64,000 nt of DNA from an uncultured Erysipelotrichaceae bacterium (lineage in GTDB: Bacteria; Bacillota_I; Bacilli_A; Erysipelotrichales; Erysipelotrichaceae), in assembly GCA_900314905.1 (NCBI GenBank), contig OMXA01000002.1, forward strand, positions 39,988 through 103,987, written 5' to 3'. How positions within the stretch are numbered: the stretch's first letter is position 1; every line of letters begins with the position of its first letter. The notes beneath the pieces were generated by a model that was not told where the DNA came from, searched no databases, and saw only the letters and a list, made by a program, of their open reading frames with translations. The position numbers were made by a program, and so were the translations under genes. This document shows positions 53,331 through 64,000 of the stretch, one piece after another.

Positions 53331-54563
53331 ATGACTGTCCTGGAACAGAACCGGCCGGCAGCAGCGCCGAGGAAAAAACAGAAACTGCTGTCTCTTCGCA
53401 TGCCAGCAAAAAGCGACCGCGCCATTCAGGCAGCGATGATTGTGCTTTCTGTCTACGGACTGCTGATGATCGCCAGTGCCTCGATGGGACTTGCGGTCAA
53501 TAATCAGAAATATCTTCTGCTTGTGGTTCTGAAGCAGGTGGTTTTTCTCACCGCGGGCTATTATGCCATGTGCTTCTTTGCTCGCCGGTTCTCGCTGAAG
53601 TTCCTGCAGAGCTCAGGGTTTCCTCCGATTGCGATCGGCATGGGCCTTGCTCTGATGGCGTGTCTGGTCTTCCCGGAAGTCAATGGCGCAAGGGCATGGA
53701 TCCGGGTGCCGGTCAGCAGCGTGGATATTTCGATTCAGCCTTCTGAATTTGCCAAGATCATGACATATCTCATCATCGCAGCGTATTGCGGCGATGTGCG
53801 CACCCGCTATCCCAGGGGCAGAGACATCTGGAAACGGCCGATGATCTTTGTGTTCAGCTATCTGATCATCATCGCAGCGTTTCAGTCTGATGCGGGTTCG
53901 GCAGCCGTGATCGTGCTCATCGCTGCCTTCTGCATGCTCATTCCTGCAAATAAGCAGCTGAAGCCGATTCAGACTGCAATTGCTCTGCTTCTGATCGGCA
54001 GCCTTCTGTTCCTGCTGTTTCTGATGACGGATCAGGGCGTTTCCCTCATTGAGCATCTGCCGCTGAAGGAATACCAGAAGAATCGCTTCCTTTCTTCCAT
54101 CAACCCGTTCATCGACCGCTACAATACAGGGTATCAGCTCGTCAACGGCCTGATCAGCTTTGCTTCGGGCGGCTGGACCGGACTCGGGTTCGGCAATTCC
54201 GTTCGCAAATATACGAATTTTCCGGCCGCAAATACCGATTTCATTCTGGCAATTGTCGTGGAGGAGATGGGCTTGGTCGGCTTCCTTTTGATCTTCATCC
54301 CGTATCTTGTCATCGTGGTTCAGCTGTTCCGCTATGCAATGAAGATGAGAAGCGAGAAGGGCAGAATCATCCTTGCCGGAACTGCATTGTACTTAGTCAT
54401 TCACTGCCTGTTCAATATCGGCGGTGTCACCGGACTGATTCCGCTGACCGGCGTCCCGCTGCTGATGATTTCCTCAGGGGGTTCCTCGACGCTGTCCTTC
54501 ATGTCGGCGATCGGCATTGCCCAGGCGGTGATCTCCGCGTATCGCAGAAAGGAAATCCAATGA
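53331..54563 (+). CDS. ftsW: FtsW/RodA/SpoVE family peptidoglycan polymerase, probable FtsW
   Basis: A 410-residue SEDS glycosyltransferase with about ten transmembrane helices that polymerises lipid II into glycan strands. Conserved blocks are NGARAWIRVPVSSVDISIQPSEFAKI, NTDFILAIVVEEMG and the late PLLMISSGGSSTLSFM. FtsW and RodA are hard to separate from sequence alone. ATG 53331 is chosen over GTG 53307, which lies in the promoter. It overlaps rsmD by an ATGA. Confidence 0.9.
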   Translation: MTVLEQNRPAAAPRKKQKLLSLRMPAKSDRAIQAAMIVLSVYGLLMIASASMGLAVNNQKYLLLVVLKQVVFLTAGYYAMCFFARRFSLKFLQSSGFPPIAIGMGLALMACLVFPEVNGARAWIRVPVSSVDISIQPSEFAKIMTYLIIAAYCGDVRTRYPRGRDIWKRPMIFVFSYLIIIAAFQSDAGSAAVIVLIAAFCMLIPANKQLKPIQTAIALLLIGSLLFLLFLMTDQGVSLIEHLPLKEYQKNRFLSSINPFIDRYNTGYQLVNGLISFASGGWTGLGFGNSVRKYTNFPAANTDFILAIVVEEMGLVGFLLIFIPYLVIVVQLFRYAMKMRSEKGRIILAGTALYLVIHCLFNIGGVTGLIPLTGVPLLMISSGGSSTLSFMSAIGIAQAVISAYRRKEIQ

Positions 54564-55126
54564 GAATCGTTGCCGGGAAGTGGGGATCAAGGAAAATCGA
54601 GACCCTGAGCGGATCGCTGACAAGACCGACGCTCGACAAAGTGCGTGAAGCAGTCTTCTCGACACTTGGCGGGTTCTTTTCCGGCGGGGTCATGCTTGAC
54701 CTCTATGCCGGTTCCGGCGCGGTCGGCTTAGAGGCATTGAGCAGGGGAATGGAACATGCATATTTTGCGGACCGCAATCCGGCTGCCTGCCGCATCATCC
54801 GGAACAATATCGCTTCCCTTGAAGCCGAAGAATCTGCTTCGGTATGGAATGTCTCGGCAAGAAAAGCGATTGAGCTGCTGGCTGAGAAGGAAATCAAGGC
54901 AGATGTGGTCTACCTCGATCCTCCCTATGCAGAACAGGAGAATGAAGCGATTCTTTCATTGCTTTCGGAAAAGCACCTGCTGAACCCCGGAGCAGTCATT
55001 GCCGTGGAATCCCTGAAAGAAGAATCCTTTCCTGCTTCGATCGGCTCGCTTCAGCAGGTTCTGGAAAGAATCTACGGCATCTCGAAGATCACATATTATA
55101 AGGAAACATCAGGAGAACTGAAATGA
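54560..55126 (+). CDS. rsmD: 16S rRNA (guanine966-N2)-methyltransferase RsmD
   Basis: A 188-residue SAM-dependent methyltransferase with the N-terminal block MRIVAGKWGSRKIETL, the SAM loop LDLYAGSGAVGLEALSRG and the catalytic DPPY motif (VVYLDPPYAEQ). It is coupled by ATGA overlaps to ftsW upstream and coaD downstream. The rsmD-coaD pair is widely conserved. Confidence 0.96.
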   Translation: MRIVAGKWGSRKIETLSGSLTRPTLDKVREAVFSTLGGFFSGGVMLDLYAGSGAVGLEALSRGMEHAYFADRNPAACRIIRNNIASLEAEESASVWNVSARKAIELLAEKEIKADVVYLDPPYAEQENEAILSLLSEKHLLNPGAVIAVESLKEESFPASIGSLQQVLERIYGISKITYYKETSGELK

Positions 55127-55611
55127 AAGCAATCTATCCCGGAACCTTCGATCCGATCACCAATGGCCATCTTGATATCATCGAACGCGCGTCTCATGCC
55201 TTTGATGAAGTGACGGTAGTCATCATGAGAAATCCGAACAAGCATGTTCTGTTCACGGAAGAGGAGCGTGCAGAGATGATCGAGCAGAGCATCCGAGCAC
55301 TGACGAATGTCCATAATGTCCATGTTGCGATCGGCAGCGGCCTGACCGTCAAGTTTGCAAGAGATCATCATGCCGGAGTCATCATCCGCGGCATCCGCGC
55401 AGTTTCCGATTATGAATATGAGCTGCAGCAGGCTACGGCCAACCTGATGCTCGACGATACCGTTGAAACGCTGTTCTTCATTGCCCGGCCGGAGTATTCC
55501 TTCCTGTCTTCTTCGGCGGTGAAGGAGATCGGTTCCAACGGCGGCAGCCTGGATGGCTTCGTGCCTCGGCCGATTATTGGCAGAGTGACAGAAAAACTCA
55601 AGCAGATCTGA
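55123..55611 (+). CDS. coaD: Phosphopantetheine adenylyltransferase
   Basis: A 162-residue nucleotidyltransferase that makes dephospho-CoA, the substrate of CoaE elsewhere in this window. N-terminal YPGTFDPITNGHLDI carries the HxGH-like motif (NGH), and the C-terminal YSFLSSSAVKEIGSNGG is the second conserved block. A terminator begins at the stop codon. Confidence 0.97.
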   Translation: MKAIYPGTFDPITNGHLDIIERASHAFDEVTVVIMRNPNKHVLFTEEERAEMIEQSIRALTNVHNVHVAIGSGLTVKFARDHHAGVIIRGIRAVSDYEYELQQATANLMLDDTVETLFFIARPEYSFLSSSAVKEIGSNGGSLDGFVPRPIIGRVTEKLKQI

Positions 55612-55630
55612 CCATCTACGGATGGTTTTT
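55611..55630 (+). terminator. Terminator after coaD
   Basis: ACCATC/GATGGT stem with TACG loop, followed by TTTTT and CTTT. Confidence 0.82.
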
Positions 55631-55678
55631 CTTTATGGAAATGGCTTGATTATCGGCAGTTTCTGAATCCGAAAAGTT

Positions 55679-55705
55679 TTAGCACACTTATATTGACAGT
55701 GCTAA
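55679..55705 (+). promoter_or_regulatory. CIRCE operator (HrcA binding site)
   Basis: The inverted repeat TTAGCACAC-N9-CAGTGCTAA differs from the consensus TTAGCACTC-N9-GAGTGCTAA at one inner position in each half. It overlaps the -35 box of the hrcA promoter, so bound HrcA would block RNA polymerase. Confidence 0.93.
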
Positions 55706-55721
55706 TGCCCCGAGCTATACT
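55693..55721 (+). promoter_or_regulatory. Sigma-A promoter of the hrcA operon
   Basis: -35 TTGACA (55693-55698), 17-base spacer, -10 TATACT (55716-55721): nearly consensus and overlapped by the CIRCE. Confidence 0.9.
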
Positions 55722-55765
55722 GTTAGCAGTCAAACGGAATGAATGCTAAAAGGAGGCGATTCGGG

Positions 55766-56793
55766 ATGCTGACACCAAGAAGAATAGAAATATTCAAAGC
55801 GATCGTGGATGAATATATCCGAACCGCTGAACCGGTTGGCTCAAAGACGCTGCAGCAGAAGTACAAGCTTCCGTATTCCAGTGCGACGATCCGCAATGAC
55901 ATGCAGGTTCTGGAAGAGATGGGGTATCTCGAAAAGACTCATACTTCCAGCGGCCGGATTCCGAGCACTGCCGGATATAAGTTCTACTGCGAGAATCTGC
56001 TGAAGGATTCCAGCATCGACAAGAAGATGGAAGTGGCAATCCGTTCTGCCTTCGATGCCTCGAATCTTAACGTGCAGGAAGCAGTGGAGCAGAGCTGCCA
56101 GATTCTCAGCGAGATGACCAACATGACGACTGGTGCGGTGGGACCGGATTCCAGTTCCCAGCGCCTGGAGCATATCAAGCTGTTTCCGATTGATGACCAG
56201 AATGCCGTTGCCGTATTCATCACGAATACCGGTCATACGGAAACCAAGAATTTTCATTTCGAACGAGCTGTATCGATCCGGGATATCGAGGCGTGCACCG
56301 ATGTGCTGAACCAGCGGCTCAAGGATGTGCCGGTCAGCGAGCTGGTGGACCGGATGATAGAACTGAAACCGGATCTTGGCAGAGTCGTGGAGCAGCATGA
56401 TGTGCTGTTTACCGCATTCGTGCAGGCATTCGTGAAATTTGCCAGCGAGAACGTCTACTTCTCGGGCAAGGACAGGATGCTGTATCAGCCGGAATTTGAG
56501 GATATCAGCAAGCTGAAGAAGCTGATGTCGGTGCTGGATGACAGTTCCAAGTGGAAGGAGCTGAACAATTCCGAGCATGCGGTGAGTGTTACTACCAGCA
56601 AGGGAGCAGAGCTCACCTGGGTCAACGATGTTGCAATCGTGCGAAGCACATTCCATGTGAATAAAGATGAGAAAGGGCAGCTGGTGGTCGTCGGGCCATC
56701 CCGGATGAATTATGAACGGGTTGTCTCGATGCTGGACTATGTTGCTCAGATGATAGAAGACATGTATCGATCCGGAGGCGATGGAAAGAAAAA

Positions 56794-56797
<4 letters not shown>
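55766..56797 (+). CDS. hrcA: Heat-inducible transcription repressor HrcA
   Basis: A 343-residue repressor of class I heat-shock genes that binds CIRCE and needs GroE for activity in Bacillus. An N-terminal winged helix (EPVGSKTLQQKYKLPYSSATIRNDMQVLEEMGYL) and a GAF-like inserted domain are recognisable. ATG 55766 (MLTPRRIEIF) is preferred, because AAAGGAGG at 55748-55755 precedes it; ATG 55739 adds nine residues without a ribosome site. It regulates its own operon, and its stop overlaps the grpE start. Confidence 0.95.
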
Positions 56798-59278
<2,481 letters not shown>

Positions 59279-59299
59279 TCACTGTGAATGCGGCAGATT

Positions 59300-59344
59300 C
59301 CTGGAAGAAACTCCGGGAATTTGTCTTCTACGGGGGTTTCCCCG
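59300..59344 (+). promoter_or_regulatory. Paired hairpins in the dnaK-dnaJ gap
   Basis: CCTGGA/TCCGGG (59300-59317) and CGGGG/CCCCG (59331-59344). No T-run follows, so they probably protect or cleave the message to keep DnaK above DnaJ. Confidence 0.45.
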
Positions 59345-59367
59345 CATAAGGAAAGAGGCACGCGGAA

Positions 59368-60522
59368 ATGGCAGAAAAGAGAGATTATTACGAGGTGCTT
59401 GGCGTCTCGAAATCGGCAACGGATGATGAAATCAAGAAAGCATATCGTTCTCTTGCCAAGAAATATCATCCTGATGTGAACAAGGCGCCGGATGCGGAAG
59501 AGAAATTCAAGGAGATCAATGAAGCCTATGAAGTTCTCAGCGATCCTGCTAAGCGCCAGAAGTATGATCAGTTCGGATTTGCCGGGATGGATGGCGGCCA
59601 GGCAGATGGCGGATTCGGCCAGTATGGCGGCTTCACATCCGGAAGCTTCGATGACCTGAACGATATCTTCTCCAGCTTCTTCGGAGGAGATATGGGCGGA
59701 TTCGGCGGCTCCAGACGTTCTTCGTCACGTGCTTCTTCCCAGCCCCGCAAGGGTCAGGACAGGCTCATGCGCCTGGATATCACGTTCATGGAAGCATGTT
59801 TCGGAACCACCAAGACCCTGAACCTGAGTGTGGATGAAGTGTGCAGTGCCTGCGGCGGCAGCGGAGCAGCATCGCCTTCGGATATCGAAGACTGCCCGAC
59901 CTGCCATGGCACCGGCACGGTCATTTCTCAGCAGCGGACTGCATTCGGCGTATTCCAGTCGCAGAATGTCTGTCCGGACTGCCGCGGAACCGGAAAGCGG
60001 ATCCGCCGGGTATGTCCGACCTGCGGCGGCAAGGGCTATGAACGCAAGAAGGTCACCGTGGATGTCAAGATCCCGGCAGGCATTGCGTCCGGTCAGCAGC
60101 TGAGAGTGGCTGGCAAGGGCGAGCGCGGAACGAATGGCGGTCCGAATGGAGATCTCTATCTTGAGATCAATGTTCTGCCGCATGAGCAGTTCGTCCGTGA
60201 CGGCAGGAATATCCTGCTGGAGATTCCGGTCTCTGCAGTAGATGCGACGCTTGGAACGACGGTCGATGTGCCGACGATCCGGGGCGAAGTATCGATGAAG
60301 ATTCCAGCCGGAACGCAGGACGGCACGCAGCTGAGACTCCGTGGAGAAGGTGTTGCGGATCTGCGCAGCGGCAAGCCAGGTGATCAGCTATGCACGGTGC
60401 GGATCAAGATCGACAAGAAACTCAGTGCGAAGGAAAAAGCACTCTATGAACAGCTGAAGGAACTTGAGGACAGCCCGGAGAAGGAATCTGTCTGGGATCG
60501 GTTCCGCCGCTCCTTCAAATAA
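59368..60522 (+). CDS. dnaJ: Chaperone protein DnaJ (Hsp40)
   Basis: A 384-residue co-chaperone. The J domain has HPD (KKYHPDVNK, about residue 33). It is followed by a Gly/Phe-rich linker, the zinc region with four CxxCxGxG repeats ([32 protein letters not shown]) and the C-terminal substrate domains. It stimulates DnaK ATPase and delivers clients. It is part of the hrcA operon. Confidence 0.97.
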   Translation: MAEKRDYYEVLGVSKSATDDEIKKAYRSLAKKYHPDVNKAPDAEEKFKEINEAYEVLSDPAKRQKYDQFGFAGMDGGQADGGFGQYGGFTSGSFDDLNDIFSSFFGGDMGGFGGSRRSSSRASSQPRKGQDRLMRLDITFMEACFGTTKTLNLSVDEVCSACGGSGAASPSDIEDCPTCHGTGTVISQQRTAFGVFQSQNVCPDCRGTGKRIRRVCPTCGGKGYERKKVTVDVKIPAGIASGQQLRVAGKGERGTNGGPNGDLYLEINVLPHEQFVRDGRNILLEIPVSAVDATLGTTVDVPTIRGEVSMKIPAGTQDGTQLRLRGEGVADLRSGKPGDQLCTVRIKIDKKLSAKEKALYEQLKELEDSPEKESVWDRFRRSFK

Positions 60523-60564
60523 AGAGAACTACTGAGGGAAACCAGAAACAGGAGGTGATCTCTC

Positions 60565-63123
60565 ATGGATATTGAAAAGATGACAGAACAGCTGCAGCAG
60601 ATTATCATGGCTGCACTGACGAAAGCACAGGAGAATCATAACCCGGAGCTGACCCCGGAACATGTTCTGGCAGCGATGATCGAAGACAATGGTCTCGATG
60701 GCATCTGGGAGAGAGTCAAAGGCGATAAGGCAAAGATGCTGGAATTCGTGAATGGCTATCTCTCAAGACTATCCAGCACGACTGACAGCACTCAGCCGGC
60801 ATTATCCAGATATCTGAGCGAAGGCTATACGCATGCGCTGGATTACATGAAGAAGAAGGGCGATACGTACATGAGTACGGCAGCGCTTCTGATCGGATTG
60901 CTGGAGACGAATGCGGCGGTCTGCAATGACCTGATGAAGCAGTTCCATTTCACGCTCAGAGATGTGATCAAGGCAGAAGAAGAAAGAAGGGCAGGAATGA
61001 AGATGGATGACAAAGGAAATGAAAGCCAGCTTGATGCCCTGAAGAAGTACGGGCATGATCTGGTCCAGGATGTCAAAGACGGAAAGATCGATCCGGTGAT
61101 CGGCAGAGATGAGGAAATCCGCCGGGTCATCGAGATTCTCTCCCGCAAGACAAAGAACAATCCGGTCCTGATCGGAGAACCTGGCGTCGGCAAGACGGCA
61201 ATCGTCGAAGGACTTGCATGGCGGATCTACAATGGCGATGTGCCGCTTGGACTTAAGGACAAGCAGCTCATCGAACTCGATATGGGGGCTCTGATTGCCG
61301 GGGCAAAGTACCGGGGCGAATTTGAGGAGCGTCTCAAGGGCGTGCTCAATTCCGTGAAGAAAGCAGATGGCAATATCATCCTGTTCATCGATGAGATTCA
61401 TAATCTGGTCGGTGCAGGCAAGACCGAAGGGTCCATGGATGCAGCAAATCTGCTGAAACCGATGCTGGCAAGAGGAGAGCTGAAGTGCATTGGTGCTACG
61501 ACCTTCGATGAGTACCGCAAGTACATTGAGAAGGACCGCGCGCTGGAGCGCCGGTTCCAGAAGATCATGGTTTCCGAGCCTACGGTTCAGGATACGATCT
61601 CGATTCTCAGAGGTCTCAAGGAGCGCTTTGAGAGTCATCATGGCGTGCAGATCAAGGATGAAGCAATCGTGGCTGCAGCAACTCTGAGCAACCGCTATAT
61701 CACGGATCGGTATCTGCCGGATAAGGCGATTGACCTGATTGATGAGGCATGTGCATGTCTGCGGGTGGAAATGGATTCCATGCCTGCAGATCTCGATGAG
61801 CTGAACCGCAAGATCATGACCCTTCAGATCGAGGAGACTTCTCTGAAAGATGAGACGGATCCGAAGACGGTGGAACGCAAGAACGAGATCGAAAAGGAAC
61901 TTGCAAACCTCAATGAGGAGAAGGCTCAGAAGTTCTCGAAGTGGCAGTCAGAAAAGAAAGAACTCGATAACGTCAAGACGTACCGCGAGCAGCTCGAACA
62001 GGCAAAGCTGCAGCTGACGCAGGCCCAGAATGACGCGGACTACGAGAAGGCTGCGAAACTGAAGTATGATACGATCCCTGCACTGCAGAAGAAGATCGAT
62101 GATGCTTCGGCAAAGGAAAACAAGGATTTCATGATCCGCCAGGTCGTGGATGAAGAGATAATTGCTCAGATCGTCTCCCGCTGGACGCATATTGAAGTGT
62201 CCCGTCTGATGGCTACCGAACGGCAGAAGATTCTGCACCTGCCGGAAGCCCTTCGCAAGCGGGTCATGGGTCAGGATGAAGCGCTGAAGCTGGTTTCGGA
62301 TGCCATCATGCGTTCGAAGGCAGATATCCAGGATGAGAACCGTCCGATCGGCAGCTTCCTGTTCCTGGGCCCGACTGGCGTCGGCAAGACCGAAGTCGCG
62401 AAAGCTCTGGCAGAACAGCTGTTCGATGATGAGAACAAGATCATCCGGATTGATATGTCGGAGTACATGGAGAAGTTCAGCGTATCCCGTCTGATCGGTG
62501 CGCCTCCTGGATATGTCGGCTATGACGAGGGCGGCCAGCTGACCGAAGCAGTGCGCCGGAATCCTTACAGCATCGTGCTCCTCGATGAAGTCGAGAAAGC
62601 ACATCCGGATGTGTTCAATGTCCTGCTGCAGATTCTCGATGATGGCAGAGTCACTGATTCCAAAGGCGTGACCGTGGACTTCAAGAACACGATCATCATC
62701 ATGACCTCGAACCTCGGTTCACAGTATGCGTTCGATCCGGATCCAAAAGAGCGTCATGAGCACTACATGGAAGAAGTGAAGAAGTTCTTCAAGCCGGAGT
62801 TCGTGAACCGGATTGATGAAATCATCGTCTTCAATGCGCTGACTAAGGATACGATGAAGCAGATTGCTCAGAAGTTCCTGAATCAGCTGAGAGACCGTCT
62901 GGCTGAGAAGGACGTCAAGCTTGAGATTACTGAGGCTGCCGAAGATCGGATCATCTCCTGCGGCACGGATCCTGCATTCGGTGCGCGTCCGATGAAGCGG
63001 CATATCCAGAGAACCATCGAAACCGATGTGGCCAAGGTGATTCTTGAAGACCCGGCAATTGCCGGCAAGACGATTGTCGTCGATGCCGACGAGAACGGAT
63101 ACCGCGTCAGCGAGAAGCAGTAA
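60565..63123 (+). CDS. clpB: ATP-dependent disaggregase ClpB
   Basis: An 852-residue AAA+ chaperone that extracts proteins from aggregates with DnaK. The N domain (residues 1-145) is followed by AAA1 with Walker [10 protein letters not shown], the coiled-coil middle domain (about 400-520), AAA2 with Walker [10 protein letters not shown], and a C-terminal region ending the second ATPase. ACAGGAGGTGA precedes ATG. Co-transcription with hrcA-grpE-dnaK-dnaJ puts the whole disaggregation team under one CIRCE. Confidence 0.96.
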   Translation: MDIEKMTEQLQQIIMAALTKAQENHNPELTPEHVLAAMIEDNGLDGIWERVKGDKAKMLEFVNGYLSRLSSTTDSTQPALSRYLSEGYTHALDYMKKKGDTYMSTAALLIGLLETNAAVCNDLMKQFHFTLRDVIKAEEERRAGMKMDDKGNESQLDALKKYGHDLVQDVKDGKIDPVIGRDEEIRRVIEILSRKTKNNPVLIGEPGVGKTAIVEGLAWRIYNGDVPLGLKDKQLIELDMGALIAGAKYRGEFEERLKGVLNSVKKADGNIILFIDEIHNLVGAGKTEGSMDAANLLKPMLARGELKCIGATTFDEYRKYIEKDRALERRFQKIMVSEPTVQDTISILRGLKERFESHHGVQIKDEAIVAAATLSNRYITDRYLPDKAIDLIDEACACLRVEMDSMPADLDELNRKIMTLQIEETSLKDETDPKTVERKNEIEKELANLNEEKAQKFSKWQSEKKELDNVKTYREQLEQAKLQLTQAQNDADYEKAAKLKYDTIPALQKKIDDASAKENKDFMIRQVVDEEIIAQIVSRWTHIEVSRLMATERQKILHLPEALRKRVMGQDEALKLVSDAIMRSKADIQDENRPIGSFLFLGPTGVGKTEVAKALAEQLFDDENKIIRIDMSEYMEKFSVSRLIGAPPGYVGYDEGGQLTEAVRRNPYSIVLLDEVEKAHPDVFNVLLQILDDGRVTDSKGVTVDFKNTIIIMTSNLGSQYAFDPDPKERHEHYMEEVKKFFKPEFVNRIDEIIVFNALTKDTMKQIAQKFLNQLRDRLAEKDVKLEITEAAEDRIISCGTDPAFGARPMKRHIQRTIETDVAKVILEDPAIAGKTIVVDADENGYRVSEKQ

Positions 63124-63126
63124 CAG

Positions 63127-63164
63127 AAAAAATCAGTTTCCAGAAACCGGAGACTGATTTTTTT
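63127..63164 (+). terminator. Terminator of the heat-shock operon
   Basis: AAAAATCAGT pairs with ACTGATTTTT (extended by TCC/GGA inside) and is followed by T-rich sequence. 63165-63367 holds no gene that I can see. Confidence 0.88.
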
Positions 63165-63279
63165 GTGCCTATCATCTTCGTGTTCAGCGGTCATTCAGAT
63201 TGAGCCATAGTTCTCTCCTGAAACAGGTACAGCTTGCTCGATTGCGTCAGGGTGTATGCTGAAGCTTCATCTGCTGAGG

Positions 63280-63306
63280 TTGGAAAAAAACGGATCATGC
63301 TAAACT
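63280..63306 (+). promoter_or_regulatory. Possible promoter for the terminal lipoprotein gene
   Basis: TTGGAA and TGCTAAACT with a 15-base spacer, weak but followed by no other gene. Confidence 0.3.
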
Positions 63307-63367
63307 GTTACTGCAGAGAACGGAATCAATGCGGATGAACCGCGGAAAGGATTATGGTGAACTCCGG

Positions 63368-63922
63368 ATGGAAAAAATTCTGATCATCATTTTATTGTTT
63401 CTCACTGCCTGCAGTCAGCAATCCTCTGCTCAGCCAAGTACTCCTGCATCTTCCACCCCGGCAATCCAGAGCACGGAGGCTGCAGTTTCTGAATCTGATG
63501 AATTGACAGACGAAATCATTCGGGACCTGCTGATCAGATTCAGAGGGATTCTGCTGTATGACTACAATACGGTCATCGATGATCAGGAGGGCTATTCTGA
63601 CGGAGACCGGGATTATCATCTGGTGGAAGACTATGGAAGCCTGGAACAATTGAAGAATGATGTTCTCTCCTACACCACGGAAGACATTTTCGATGAGTCT
63701 CTGAAACTGGCCTCGTTCGAAGAAAAAGATGGAAAACTGTATCTGAGTCAGCCGGCCATGGGATTGAGCGCATATAGCGACAACCCGTCCTGGGAGACCA
63801 TTGACGAAACTACAGTAGCTGTCCCCGGGCAGACAGGTGATGGGGCAGAGGACGGACGCAAGTATATCATCCACTTCGGCAAAGAAGACGGAGTATGGAA
63901 ACTGACTGCTCCCGACGACTGA
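63368..63922 (+). CDS. Small lipoprotein of unknown function
   Basis: A 184-residue predicted lipoprotein: MEKILIIILLFLTAC gives a very short signal peptide and lipobox with Cys15, then a Ser/Thr/Pro/Gln linker (SAQPSTPASSTPAIQSTE) and a compact acidic domain (ELTDEIIRDLLIRFRGILLYDYNTVI...). It ends DGVWKLTAPDD, reminiscent of NTF2- or DUF4878-like proteins, although I cannot assign a family. ATG 63368 is favoured because the hydrophobic signal then begins at residue 3; an in-frame ATG at 63329 would add 13 charged residues. It is the last gene of the window. Confidence 0.65.
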   Translation: MEKILIIILLFLTACSQQSSAQPSTPASSTPAIQSTEAAVSESDELTDEIIRDLLIRFRGILLYDYNTVIDDQEGYSDGDRDYHLVEDYGSLEQLKNDVLSYTTEDIFDESLKLASFEEKDGKLYLSQPAMGLSAYSDNPSWETIDETTVAVPGQTGDGAEDGRKYIIHFGKEDGVWKLTAPDD

Positions 63923-64000
63923 AGTCGCGGGGTTCTCAGGGCTAATACTGCTTTTCCTAAGTTCATCACAGCCAATAGAATTGACCGCATGTTAGCTCAG

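Overview
The window is from a Firmicute (Bacillota). The evidence is a DnaB/DnaI-type primosome, RNase J, a T-box leader, HrcA/CIRCE heat-shock control, an accessory Sec locus and Shine-Dalgarno-rich, tightly overlapped genes. Base composition is near balanced rather than AT-rich. MEP-pathway isoprenoid synthesis (dxr) with an accessory Sec locus would fit the Erysipelotrichaceae, but that placement is an inference from style, not a database result. I saw no rRNA, tRNA, CRISPR array or insertion sequence.

Left part (1-13.9 kb): a serine-rich-repeat adhesin, open at the left edge, is followed by its dedicated accessory Sec and glycosylation set in canonical order: secY2-asp1-asp2-asp3-secA2-gtfA-gtfB. 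Two members are broken. secA2 has two in-frame stop codons flanking its Walker A motif. gtfA has a frameshift at a GA-dinucleotide run. The adhesin also shows no LPXTG anchor. The rest of the locus is intact, so this looks like a recently silenced or decaying adhesin-export system.

13.9-20.1 kb: three envelope genes, namely a membrane-anchored extracellular protein, a large secreted glucosaminidase with a cysteine-rich EGF-like insert, and a membrane-anchored array of about nine PASTA-like repeats with no kinase domain. 20.1-24.9 kb: the isoprenoid/lipid block uppS-cdsA-dxr-rseP followed by galE. 25-30.4 kb: a mixed stretch with an anchored alpha/beta hydrolase, a degenerate PTS EIIC-like membrane protein, a DUF3592-like protein, radC, an AI-2E family transporter and a TroA/ZnuA-like lipoprotein that has lost its usual histidine ligands.

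30.4-39.7 kb: the replication/repair operon polA-mutM-coaE-dnaB-dnaI, then pfkA-pyk and a UlaG-like metallo-beta-lactamase-fold hydrolase. 39.9-49.2 kb: a T-box leader, probably read by tRNA-Tyr, precedes a complete oligopeptide ABC transporter (oppA, B, C, D, F) interleaved with an S9 serine peptidase and an M20 amidohydrolase. This is a coherent uptake-and-degrade module for peptides under amino-acid starvation control. 49.2-53.1 kb: a small ribbon-helix-helix protein, then on the minus strand an AraC regulator, RNase J and peptide deformylase. 53.3-55.6 kb: ftsW-rsmD-coaD. 55.7-63.2 kb: the heat-shock operon hrcA-grpE-dnaK-dnaJ-clpB behind one CIRCE that overlaps a near-consensus promoter. 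A small lipoprotein gene closes the window.
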